Origin: Dallia pectoralis
Taxonomy: Eukaryota > Chordata > Actinopteri > Esociformes > Umbridae
Length of the DNA stretch: 64,000 nt
NCBI GenBank assembly: GCA_029465975.1
Contig: CM055737.1
Span: 16,129,645-16,193,644, forward strand
Direction: 5' to 3'
The translations under genes were made by a program, and so were the position numbers. The notes under the pieces were generated by a model. The model was not told the DNA's origin. It worked only from the letters and a program-made list of their open reading frames with translations, and made no database searches. Below are positions 24,910 through 37,251 of this stretch, piece after piece (the first letter of the stretch is position 1; every line of letters starts with the position of its first letter).

Positions 24910-26654
24910 ATTTTGTTATTTTCTTGGCGGGAAGAAACAATCAATCAAAAAGTTAATTATGCAGTGAAGAAATCAATAACAGCTGTATTTTCAAATGTTC
25001 TAATACCCTACGGCCACACCACCCTGAAAACGCCTGATCTCGGAAACCAAACAGGGTCGGGCTTGGTTAGTACTTGGATGGGAGACCGCCTGGGAATATC
25101 TAGTGTTGTAAGCATTTTGTTATTTTCTTGGCGGGAAGAAACAAACAATCAAAAAGTTAATTATGCAGTGAAGAAATCAATAAGAGCTGTAACTTCAACT
25201 TTTCTAATAGCTTACGGCCACACCACCCTGAAAACGCCCGATCTCGAAAGCCAAACAGGGTCGGGCTTGGTTAGTACTTGGATGGGAGACCGCCTAGGAA
25301 TATCTAGTGTTGTAAGCATTTTGTTATTTTCATGGCGGGAAGAAACAATCAATCATAAAGTTAATTATGCATTGAAGAAATCAATAAGAGCTGTAATTTC
25401 AACTTTTCTAATAGCTTACGGCCACACCACCCTGAAAACGCCCGATCTCGTCTGATCTCGGAAGCCAAACAGGGTCGGGCTTGGTTAGTACTTGGATGGG
25501 AGACCGCCTAGGAATATCTAGTGTTGTAAGCATTTTGTTATTTTCTTGGCGGGAAGAAACAATCAATCAAAAAGTTAATTATGCAGTGAAGAAATCAATA
25601 AGAGCTGTAATTTCAACTTTCTTATCGCTTACGGCCACACCACCCTGAAATCGCCCGATCTCGTCTGAAAGCCAAACAGGGTCGGGCTTGGTTAGTACTT
25701 GGATGGGAGACCGCCTGGGAATATCTAGTGTTGTAAGCATTTTGTTATTTTCTTGGCGGGAAGAAACAAACAATCAAAAAGTTAATTATGCAGTGAAGAA
25801 ATCAATAAGAGCTGTAACTTCAACTTTTCTAATAGCTTACGGCCACACCACCCTGAAAACGCCCGATCTCGAAAGCCAAACAGGGTCGGGCTTGGTTAGT
25901 ACTTGGATGGGAGACCGCCTAGGAATATCTAGTGTTGTAAGCATTTTGTTATTTTCATGGCGGGAAGAAACAATCAATCAAAAAGTTAATTATGCAGTGA
26001 AGAAATCAATAAGAGCTGTAATTTCAACTTTTCTAATAGCTTACGGCCACACCACCCTGAAAACGCCCGATCTCGTCTGATCTCGGAAGCCAAACAGCGT
26101 CGGGCTTGGTTAGTACTTGGATGGGAGACCGCCTAGGAATATCTAGTGTTGTAAGCATTTTGTTATTTTCTTGGCGGAAGAAACAATCAATCAAAAAGTT
26201 AATTATGCAGTGAAGAAATCAATAAGAGCTGTATTTTCAAATGTTCTAATACCCTACGGCCACACCACCCTGAAAACGCCCGATCTCGGAAACCAAACAG
26301 GGTCGGGCTTGGTTAGTACTTGGATGGGAGACCGCCTGGGAATATCTAGTGTTGTAAGCATTTTGTTATTTTCTTGGCGGGAAGAAACAAACAATCAAAA
26401 GTTAATTATGCAGTGAAGAAATCAATAAGAGCTGTAACTTCAACTTTTCTAATAGCTTACGGCCACACCACCCTGAAAACGCCCGATCTCGAAGCCAAAC
26501 AGGGTCGGGCTTGGTTAGTACTTGGATGGGAGACCGCCTAGGAATATCTAGTGTTGTAAGCATTTTGTTATTTTCTTGGCGGAAGAAACAATCAATCAAA
26601 AAGTTAATTATGCAGTGAAGAAATCAATAAGAGCTGTATTTTCAAATGTTCTAA

Positions 26655-26739
26655 TACTTGAAAACGCCTGATCTCGGGAGGGTTGGGCTTGGTTAGTACT
26701 TGGATGGGAGACCGCCTGGGAATATCTAGTGTTGTAAGC
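26655..26739 (+). pseudogene. Truncated 5S rRNA lacking its 5' end
   Basis: Spacer GTTCTAATAC joins directly to TTGAAAACGCC, so nearly 20 nt of the 5' end (helix I strand and following bases) are gone. A second deletion leaves CTCGGGAGGGTTGGG in place of the A box. The C box and 3' end remain. Confidence 0.82.
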
Positions 26740-27039
26740 ATTTTGTTATTTTCTTGGCGGGAAGAAACAAACAATCAAAAAGTTAATTATGCAGTGAAGA
26801 AATCAATAAGAGCTGTAACTTCAACTTTTCTAATAGCTTACGGCCACACCACCCTGAAAACGCCCGATCTCGAAAGCCAAACAGGGTCGGGCTTGGTTAG
26901 TACTTGGATGGGAGACCGCCTAGGAATATCTAGTGTTGTAAGCATTTTGTTATTTTCATGGCGGGAAGAAACAATCAATCATAAAGTTAATTATGCATTG
27001 AAGAAATCAATAAGAGCTGTAATTTCAACTTTTCTAATA

Positions 27040-27157
27040 GCTTACGGCCACACCACCCTGAAAACGCCCGATCTCGTCTGATCTCGGAAGCCAAGCAGGG
27101 TTGGGCTTGGTTAGTACTTGGATGGGAGACCGCCTAGGAATATCTAGTGTTGTAAGC
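27040..27157 (+). rRNA. 5S rRNA gene, full length (C63T)
   Basis: Copy of the 24578 unit at an offset of 2462 bp. Confidence 0.9.
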
Positions 27158-28746
27158 ATTTTGTTATTTTTATGGCGGGAAGAAACAATCAATCAAAAAG
27201 TTAATTATGCAGTGAAGAAATCAATAAGAGCTGTAATTTCAACTTCTCTTATCGCTTACGGCCACACCACCCTGAAATCGCCCGATCTCGTCTGATCTCG
27301 GAAGCCAAGCAGCGTCGGGCTTGGTTAGTACTTGGATGGGAGACCGCCTAGGAATATCTAGTGTTGTAAGCATTTTGTTATTTTCTTGGCGGGAAGAAAC
27401 AATCAATCAAAAAGTTAATTATGCAGTGAAGAAATCAATAACAGCTGTATTTTCAAATGTTCTAATACCCTACGGCCACACCACCCTGAAAACGCCTGAT
27501 CTCGGAAACCAAACAGGGTCGGGCTTGGTTAGTACTTGGATGGGAGACCGCCTGGGAATATCTAGTGTTGTAAGCATTTTGTTATTTTCTTGGCGGGAAG
27601 AAACAAACAATCAAAAAGTTAATTATGCAGTGAAGAAATCAATAAGAGCTGTAACTTCAACTTTTCTAATAGCTTACGGCCACACCACCCTGAAAACGCC
27701 TGATCTCGAAAACCAAACAGGGTCGGGCTTGGTTAGTACTTGGATGGGAGACCGCCTGGGAATATCTAGTGTTGTAAGCATTTTGTTATTTTCTTGGCGG
27801 GAAGAAACAAACAATCAAAAAGTTAATTATGCAGTGAAGAAATCAATAAGAGCTGTAATTTCAACTTTTCTAATAGCTTACGGCCACACCACCCTGAAAA
27901 CGCCCGATCTCGTCTGATCTCGAAGCCAAACAGCGGTCGGGCTTGGTTAGTACTTGGATGGGAGACCGCCTAGGAATATCTAGTGTTGTAAGCATTTTGT
28001 TATTTTCTTGGCGGGAAGAAACAATCAATCAAAAGTTAATTATGCAGTGAAGAAATCAATAACAGCTGTATTTTCAAATGTTCTAATACCCTACGGCCAC
28101 ACCACCCTGAAAACGCCTGATCTCGGAAACCAAACAGGGTCGGGCTTGGTTAGTACTTGGATGGGAGACCGCCTGGGAATATCTAGTGTTGTAAGCATTT
28201 TGTTATTTTCTTGGCGGGAAGAAACAAACAATCAAAAAGTTAATTATGCAGTGAAGAAATCAATAAGAGCTGTAATTTCAACTTTTCTAATAGCTTACGG
28301 CCACACCACCCTGAAAACGCCCTGATCTCGGAAGCCAAACAGGGTCGGGCTTGGTTAGTACTTGGATGGGAGACCGCCTAGGAATATCTAGTGTTGTAAG
28401 CATTTTGTTATTTTCATGGCGGGAAGAAACAATCAATCAAAAGTTAATTATGCATTGAAGAAATCAATAACAGAGCTGTAATTTCAAATTTTCTAATAGC
28501 CTACGGCCACACCACCTGAAAACGCCCGATCTCGTCTGATCTCGGAAGCCAAGCAGGGTTGGGCTTGGTTAGTACTTGGATGGGAGACCGCCTAGGAATA
28601 TCTAGTGTTGTAAGCATTTTGTTATTTTCTTGGCGGGAAGAAACAATCAATCAAAAAGTTAATTATGCAGTGAAGAAATCAATAAGAGCTGTAATTTCAA
28701 CTACTCTTATCGCTTACGGCCACACACCCTGAAACGCCCGATCTCG

Positions 28747-29246
28747 NNNNNNNNNNNNNNNNNNNNNNNNNNNNNNNNNNNNNNNNNNNNNNNNNNNNNN
28801 NNNNNNNNNNNNNNNNNNNNNNNNNNNNNNNNNNNNNNNNNNNNNNNNNNNNNNNNNNNNNNNNNNNNNNNNNNNNNNNNNNNNNNNNNNNNNNNNNNNN
28901 NNNNNNNNNNNNNNNNNNNNNNNNNNNNNNNNNNNNNNNNNNNNNNNNNNNNNNNNNNNNNNNNNNNNNNNNNNNNNNNNNNNNNNNNNNNNNNNNNNNN
29001 NNNNNNNNNNNNNNNNNNNNNNNNNNNNNNNNNNNNNNNNNNNNNNNNNNNNNNNNNNNNNNNNNNNNNNNNNNNNNNNNNNNNNNNNNNNNNNNNNNNN
29101 NNNNNNNNNNNNNNNNNNNNNNNNNNNNNNNNNNNNNNNNNNNNNNNNNNNNNNNNNNNNNNNNNNNNNNNNNNNNNNNNNNNNNNNNNNNNNNNNNNNN
29201 NNNNNNNNNNNNNNNNNNNNNNNNNNNNNNNNNNNNNNNNNNNNNN
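28747..29246. other. Second assembly gap of exactly 500 N
   Basis: 500 undetermined bases flanked on both sides by interior 5S gene sequence (left ends GATCTCG, right begins CTGATCTCGG). Same placeholder size as the first gap. Confidence 0.98.
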
Positions 29247-32200
29247 CTGATCTCGGAAGCCAAGCAGGGTTGGGCTTGGTTAGTACTTGGATGGGAGACC
29301 GCCTAGGAATATCTAGTGTTGTAAGCATTTTGTTATTTTCTTGGCGGGAAGAAACAATCAATCAAAAAGTTAATTATGCAGTGAAGAAATCAATAACAGC
29401 TGTATTTTCAAATGTTCTAATACCCTACGGCCACACCACCCTGAAAACGCCTGATCTCGGAAACCAAACAGGGTTGGGCTTGGTTAGTACTTGGATGGGA
29501 GACCGCCTAGGAATATCTAGTGTTGTAAGCATTTTGTTATTTTCATGGCGGGAAGAAACAATCAATCAAAAAGTTAATTATGCAGTGAAGAAATCAATAA
29601 GAGCTGTAATTTCAACTTGTCTTATAGCTTACGGCCACACCACCCTGAAAACGCCCGATCTCGTCTGATCTCGGAAGCCAAGTAGGGTCGGGCTTGGTTA
29701 GTACTTGGATGGGAGACCGCCTAGGAATATCTAGTGTTGTAAGCATTTTGTTATTTTCTTGGCGGGAAGAAACAATCAATCAAAAAGTTAATTATGCAGT
29801 GAAGAAATCAATAACAGCTGTATTTTCAAATGTTCTAATACCCTACGGCCACACCACCCTGAAAACGCCTGATCTCAGAAACCAAACAGGGTCGGGCTTG
29901 GTTAGTACTTGGATGGGAGACCGCCTGGAAATATCTAGTGTTGTAAGCATTTTGTTATTTTCTTGGCAGGAAGAAACAAACAATCAAAAAGTTAATTATG
30001 CAGTGAAGAAATCAATAAGAGCTGTAATTTCAACTTTTCTAATAGCTTACGCCACACCACCCTGAAAACGCCCGATCTCGTCTGATCTTGGAAGCCAAGC
30101 AGGGTTGGGCTTGGTTAGTACTTGGATGGGAGACCGCCTAGGAATATCTAGTGTTGTAAGCATTTTGTTATTTTCATGGCGGGAAGAAACAATCAATCAA
30201 AAAGTGAATTATGCAGTGAAGAAATCAATAAGAGCTGTAATTTCAACTTGTCTAATAGCTTACGGCCACACCCCCTGAAAACGCCCGATCTCGTCTGATC
30301 TCGGAAGCCAAGCAGGGTTGGGCTTGGTTAGTACTTGGATGGGAGACCGCCTGGGAATATCCAGTGTTGTAAGCATTATGTTATTTTCTTGGCGGGAAGA
30401 AACAATCAATCAAAAAGTTAATTATGCAGTGAAGAAATCAATAAGAGCAGTAATTTCAACTTTTCTAATAGCTTACGGCCACACCACCCTGAAAACGCCG
30501 GATCTCAGAAGCCAAACATGGTCGGGCTTGGTTAGTACTTGGATGGGAGACCGCCTAGGAATATATAGTGTTGTAAGCATTTTGTTATTTTCATGGCGGG
30601 AAGAAACAATCAATCAAAAAGTTAACTATGCAGTGAAGAAATCAATAACAGCTGTATTTTCAAATGTTCTAATACCCTACGGCCACACCACCCTGAAAAC
30701 GCCTGATCTCGGAAACCAAACAGGGTCGGGCTTGGTTAGTACTTGGATGGGAGACCGCCTAGGAATATATAGTGTTGTAAGCATTTTGTTATTTTCATGG
30801 CGGGAAGAAACAATCAATCAAAAAGTTAATTATGCAGTGAAGAAATCAATAAGAGCTGTAATTTCAACTTTTCTAATAGCTTACAGCCACACCACCCTGA
30901 AAACGCCCAATCTCGTCTGATCTCGGAAGCCAAGCAGGGTCGGGCTTGGTTAGTACTTGGATGGGAGACCGCCTAGGAATATCTAGTGTTGTAAGCATTT
31001 TGTTATTTTCTTGGCGGGAAGAAACAATCAATCAAAAAGTTAATTATGCAGTGAAGAAATCAATAAGAGCTGTATTTTCAAATTTTCTAATGGCTACGGC
31101 CACACCACCCTGAAAACGCCTCTCGTCTGATCTCGAAAAACCAAACAGGGTTGGGCTTGGTTAGTACTTGGATGGGAGACCGCCTAGGAATATCTAGTGT
31201 TGTAAGCATTTTGTTATTTTCTTGGCGGGAAGAAACAATCAATCAAAAAGTTAATTATGCAGTGAAGAAATCAATAAGAGCTGTAATTTCAAATTTCTTA
31301 TACCCTACGGCCACACCACCCTGAAAACGCCCGATCTCGTCTGAAAGCCAAACAGGGTCGGGCTTGGTTAGTACTTGGATGGGCGACCGCCTAGGAATAT
31401 CTAGTGTTGTAAGCATTTTGTTATTTTCTTGGCGGGAAGAAACAATCTATCAAAAAGTTAATTATGCAGTGAAGAAATCAATAAGAGCTGTAATTTCAAC
31501 TTTTCTAATAGCTTACAGCCACACCACCCTGAAAATGCCCGATCTCGTCTGATCTCGGAAGCCAAGCAGGGTTTGGGCTTGGTTAGTACTTGGATGGGAG
31601 ACCGCCTGGGAATATCTAGTGTTGTAAGCATTTTGTTATTTTCTTGGCGGGAAGAAACAATCAATCAAAAAGTTAATTATGCAGTGAAGAAATCAATAAG
31701 AGCTGTATTTTCAAATGTTCTTATACCCTACGGCCACACCACCCTGAAAACGCCTGATCTCGGAAACCAAACATGGTCGGGCTTGGTTAGTACTTGGATG
31801 GGAGACCGCCTAGGAATATCTAGTGTTGTAAGCATTTTGTTATTTTCATGGCGGGAAGAAACAATCAATCAAAAAGTTAATTATGAAGTGAAGAAATCAA
31901 TAAGAGCTGTAATTTCAACTTTCTTATAACTTACGGCCACACCACCCTGAAAACGCCCGATCTCGTCTGATCTCGGAAGCCAAGCAGGGTTGGGCTTGGT
32001 TAGTACTTGGATGGGAGACCGCCTAGGAATATCTAGTGTTGTAAGCATTTTGTTATTTTCTTGGCGGGAAGAAACAATCAATCAAAAAGTTAATTATGCA
32101 GTGAAGAAATCAATAAGAGCTGTAATTTCAACTCTTCTAATAGCTTACTGCCACACCACCCTGAAAACGCCCGATCTCGTCTGATCTCGGAAGCCAAGCA

Positions 32201-34956
32201 GGGTTGGGCTTGGTTAGTACTTGGATGGGAGACCGCCTGGGAATATCTAGTGTTGTAAGCATTTTGTTATTTTCTTGGCGGGAAGAAACAATCAATCAAA
32301 AAGTTAATTATGCAGTGAAGAAATCAATAAGAGCTGTAATTTCAACTTTTCTAATAGCTTACGGCCACACCACCCTGAAAACGCCCGATCTCGGAAGCCA
32401 AACATGGTCGGGCTTGGTTAGTACTTGGATGGGAGACCGCCTAGGAATATCTAGTGTTGTAAGCATTTTGTTATTTTCATGGCGGGAAGAAACAATCAAT
32501 CAAAAAGTTAATTATGCAGTTAAGAAATCAATAAGAGCTGTAATTTCAACTTTTCTAATAGCTTACGGCCACACCACCCTGAAAACGCCCGATCTCGTCT
32601 GATCTCGGAAGCCAAGCATGGTCGGGCTTGGTTAGTACTTGGATGGGAGACCGCCTAGGAATATCTAGTGTTGTAAGCATTTTGTTATTTTCTTGGCGGG
32701 AAGAAACAATCAATCAAAAAGTTAATTATGCAGTGAAGAAATCAATAACAGCTGTATTTTCAAATGTTCTAATACCCTACGGCCACACCACCCTGAAAAC
32801 GCCTGATCTCGGAAACCAAACAGGGTTGGGCTTGGTTAGTACTTGGATGGGAGACCGCCTAGGAATATCTAGTGTTGTAAGCATTTTGTTATTTTCTTGG
32901 CGGGAAGAAACAATCAATCAAAAAGTTAATTATGCAGTGAAGAAATCAATAAGAGCTGTAATTTCAACTTGTCTTATCGCTTACGGCCACACCACCCTAA
33001 AAACGCCCGATCTCGTCTGATCTCGGAAGCCAAGTAGGGTCGGGTTTGGTTAGTACTTGGATGGGAGACCGCCTAGGAATATCTAGTGTTGTAAGCATTT
33101 TGTTATTTTCTTGGCGGGAAGAAACAATCAATCAAAAAGTTAATTATGCAGTGAAGAAATCAATAACAGCTGTATTTTCAAATGTTCTAATACCCTACGG
33201 CCACACCACCCTGAAAACGCCTGATCTCAGAAACCAAAGCCAAGCAGGGTCGGGCTTGGTTAGTACTTGGATGGGAGACCGCCTGGAATATCTAGTGTTG
33301 TAAGCATTTTGTTATTTTCTTGGCGGGAAGAAACAATCAATCAAAAGTTAATTATGCAGTGAAGAAATCAATAACAGCTGTAATTTCAACTCTTCTAATA
33401 GCTTACGCGCACACCACCCTGAAAACGCCCGATCTCGTCTGATCTCGGAAGCCAAGCAGGGTCGGGCTTGGTTAGTACTTGGATGGGACACCGCCTAGGA
33501 ATATCTAGTGTTGTAAGCATTATGTTATTTTTCTGGGCGGGAAGAAACAATCAATCAAAAAGTTAATTATGCAGTGAAGAAATCAATAAGAGCTGTAATT
33601 TCAACTTTTCTAATAGCTTACAGCCACACCACCCTGAAAACGCCCGACCTCGGAAGCCAAACATGGTCGGGCTTGGTTAGTACTTGGATGGGAGACCGCC
33701 TAGGAATATATAGTGTTGTCAGCATTTTGTTATTTTCATGGCGGGAAGAAACAATCAATCAAAAAGTAAATTATGCAGTGAAGAAATCAATAAGAGCTGT
33801 AATTTCAACTTTTCTAATAGCTTACGGCCACACCACCCTGAAAACGCCTGATCTCGTCTGATCTCGGAAGCCAAGCAGGGTCGGGCTTGGTAGGTACTTG
33901 GATGGGAGACCGCCTAGGAATATCTAGTGTTGTAAGCATTTTGTTATTTTCTTGGCGGGAAGAAACAATCAATCAAAAAGTTAATTATGCAGTGAAGAAA
34001 TCAATAACAGCTGTATTTTCAAATGTTCTAATACCCTACGGCCACACCACCCTGAAAACGCCTGATCTCGGAAACCAAACCGGGTCGGGCTTGGTTAGTA
34101 CTTGGATGGGAGACCGCCTGGAAATATCTAGTGTTGTAAGCATTTTGTTATTTTCTTGGCGGGAAGAAACAAACAATCAAAAAGTTAATTATGCAGTGAA
34201 GAAATCAATAAGAGCTGTAATTTCAACTTTTCTAATAGCTTACGGCCACAACACCCTGAAAACGCCCGATCTCGGAAGCCAAACAGGGTCGGGCTTGGTT
34301 AGTACTTGGATGGGAGACCGCCTAGTAATATCTAGTGTTGTAAGCATTTCGTTATTTTCATGGCGGGAAGAAACAATCAATCATAAAGTTAATTATGCAG
34401 TGAAGAAATCAATAAGAGCTGTAATTTCAACTTGTCTAATAGCTTACGGCCACACCCCCCTGAAAACGCCCGATCTCGTCTGATCTCGGAAGCCAAGCAG
34501 GGTTGGGCTTGGTTAGTACTTGGATGGGAGACCGCCTAGGAATATATAGTGTTGTCAGCATTTTGTTATTTTCATGGCGGGAAGAAACAATCAATCAAAA
34601 AGTTAATTATGCAGTGAAGAAATCAATAAGAGCTGTAATTTCAACTTTTCTAAGAGCTTACGGCCACACCACCCTGAAAACGCCTCATCTCGTCTGATCT
34701 CGGAAGCCAAGCAGGGTCGGGCTTGGTTAGTACTTGGATGGGAGACCGCCTAGGAATATCTAGTGTTGTAAGCATTTTGTTATTTTCTTGGCGGGAAAAA
34801 ACAATCAATCAAAAAGTTAATTATGCAGTGAAGAAATCAATAACAGCTGTATTTTCAAATGTTCTAATACCCTACGGCCACACCACCCTGAAAACGCCTG
34901 ATCTCGGAATCCAAACCGGGTCGGGCTTGGTTAGTACTTGGATGGGAGACCGCCTG
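29247..34956 (+). repeat. 5S rDNA tandem array, block 3
   Basis: Mixed full and short 5S units, + strand. Several short units carry CCAAACATGGTCGGG instead of CCAAGCAGGGTCGGG. The stretch at about 33.51-33.97 kb is a near-copy of sequence at 36.84-37.30 kb and again at 39.14-39.60 kb; all share an unusual spacer start with an extra T (TATGTTATTTTTCTGGGCGG). It looks like the source or a sister of the large duplication to its right. Confidence 0.96.
29627..29744 (+). rRNA. 5S rRNA gene, full length (C57T)
   Basis: Reads CCAAGTAGGGTCGGG, a single change in the A box. Confidence 0.86.
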
Positions 34957-37251
34957 GAAATATCTAGTGTTGTAAGCATTTTGTTATTTTCTTGGCGGGA
35001 AGAAACAAACAATCAAAAAGTTAATTATGCAGTGAAGAAATCAATAAGAGCTGTAATTTCAACTTTTCTAATAGCTTACGGCCACAACACCCTGAAAACG
35101 CCCGATCTCGGAAGCCAAACAGGGTCGGGCTTGGTTAGTGCTTGGATGGGAGACCGCCTAGTAATATGTAGTGTTGTAAGCATTTTGTAATTTTCATGGC
35201 GGGAAGAAACAATCAATCATAAAGTTAATTATGCAGTGAAGAAATCAATAAGAGCTGTAATTTCAACTTGTCTAATAGCTTACGGCCACACCCCCCTGAA
35301 AACGCCCGATCTCGTCTGATCTCGGAAGCCAAGCAGGGTTGGGCTTGGTTAGTACTTGGATGGGAGACCGCCTAGTAATATCTAGTGTTGTAAGCATTTT
35401 GTTATTTTCTTGGCGGGAAGAAACAATCAATCAAAAAGTTAATTATGCAGTGAAGAAATCAATAACAGCTGTATTTTCAAATGTTCTAATACCCTACGGC
35501 CACACCACCCTGAAAACGCCTGATCTCGGAAACCAAACCGGGTCGGGCTTGGTTAGTACTTGGATGGGAGACCGCCTGGAAATATCTAGTGTTGTAAGCA
35601 TTTTGTTATTTTCTTGGCGGGAAGAAACAAACAATCAAAAAGTTAATTATGCAGTGAAGAAATCAATAAGAGCTGTAATTTCAATTTTTCTAATAGCTTA
35701 CGGCCACACCACCCTGAAAACCCCCGATCTCATCTGATCTCGGAAGCCAAGCAGGGTCGGGCTTGGTTAGTACTTGGATGGGAGACCCCCTAGGAATATC
35801 TAGTGTTGTATGCATTTTGTTATTTTCTTGGCGGGAAGAAACAATCAATCAAAAAGTTAATTATGCAGTGAAGAAATCAATAACAGCTGTATTTTCTTAT
35901 GTTCTAATACCCTACGGCCACACCACCCTGAAAACGCCTGATCTCGGAAACCAAACAGGGTCGGGCTTGGTTAGTACTTGGATGGGAGACCGGCTGGGAA
36001 TATCTAGTGTTGTAAGCATTTTGTTATTTTCATGGCGGGAAGAAACAATCAATCAAAAAGTGAATTATGCAGTGAAGAAATCAATAAGAGCTGTAATTTC
36101 AACTTGTCTAATAGCTTACGGCCACACCCCCCTGAAAACGCCCGATCTCGTCTGATCTCGGAAGCCAAGCAGGGTTGGGCTTGGTTAGTACTTGGATGGG
36201 AGACCGCCTAGGAATATCTAGTGTTGTAAGCATTTTGTTATTTTCATGGCGGGAAGAAACAATCAATCAAAAAGTTAATTATGCAGTGAAGAAATTAATA
36301 AGAGCTGTAATTTCAACTTGTCTTATCGCTTACGGCCACACCACCCTGAAAACGCCCGATCTCGGAAGCCAAGCAGGGTCGGGCTTGGTTAGTACTTGGA
36401 TAGGCGACCGCCTAGGAATATCTAGTGTTGTAAGCATTTTGTTATTTTCTTGGCGGGAAGAAACAATCTATCAAAAAGTTAATTATGCAGTGAAGAAATC
36501 AATAAGAGCTGTAATTTCAACTTTTCTAATAGCTTACAGCCACACCACCCTGAAAACGCCCGATCTCGGAAGCCAAACATGGTCGGGCTTGGTTAGTACT
36601 TGGATGGGAGACCGCCTAGGAATATATAGTGTTGTCAGCATTTTGTTATTTTCATGGCGGGAAGAAACAATCAATCAAAAAGTTAATTATGCAGTGAAGA
36701 AATCAATAAGAGCTGTAATTTCAACTTTTCTAATAGTTTACGGCCACACCACCCTGAAAACGCCTGATCTCGTCTGATCTCGGAAGCCAAGCAGGGTCGG
36801 GCTTGGTTAGTACTTGTATGGGAGACCGCCTGGAAATATCTAGTGTTGTAAGCATTATGTTATTTTTCTGGGCGGGAAGAAACAATCAATCAAAAAGTTA
36901 ATTATGCAGTGAAGAAATCAATAAGAGCTGTAATTTCAACTTTTCTAATAGCTTACAGCCACACCACCCTGAAAACGCCCGACCTCGGAAGCCAAACATG
37001 GTCGGGCTTGGTTAGTACTTGGATGGGAGACCGCCTAGGAATATATAGTGTTGTCAGCATTTTGTTATTTTCATGGCGGGAAGAAACAATCAATCAAAAA
37101 GTAAATTATGCAGTGAAGAAATCAATAAGAGCTGTAATTTCAACTTTTCTAATAGCTTACGGCCACACCACCCTGAAAACGCCTGATCTCGTCTGATCTC
37201 GGAAGCCAAGCAGGGTCGGGCTTGGTAGGTACTTGGATGGGAGACCGCCTA
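34957..37251 (+). repeat. Higher-order repeat copy 1 (2295 bp, 11 5S units)
   Basis: This segment recurs at an offset of 2295 bp. The length fits five 214-bp units, six 204-bp units and one extra base. Rare private variants are shared in order: GTGCTTGGATGG followed by TTTTGTAATTTTC, AGACCCCCTAGG with GTATGCATTTTG, TTTTCTTATGTTC, GACCGGCTGGG, GAAATTAATAAG, AATAGTTTACGG and ACTTGTATGGG. Boundaries are approximate to within one unit because exchange occurred between homologous units. Confidence 0.9.

Larger units (their letters stand above)
12083..28746 (+). repeat. 5S rDNA tandem array, block 2 (between the two gaps)
   Basis: Continuation of the head-to-tail array. Just right of the first gap (about 12.2-15.1 kb) many units carry one- or two-base losses, for example in TTTTCTAATA. 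From about 15 to 28 kb a repeated multi-unit block dominates: a full unit, then short units reading GGAAACCAAACAGGG and GAAAGCCAAACAGGG, then a unit whose spacer reads AATCATAAAG and GCATTGAAG. Near-copies of this block lie at about 15.2, 17.9, 20.3, 24.9 and 27.3 kb. Confidence 0.97.
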
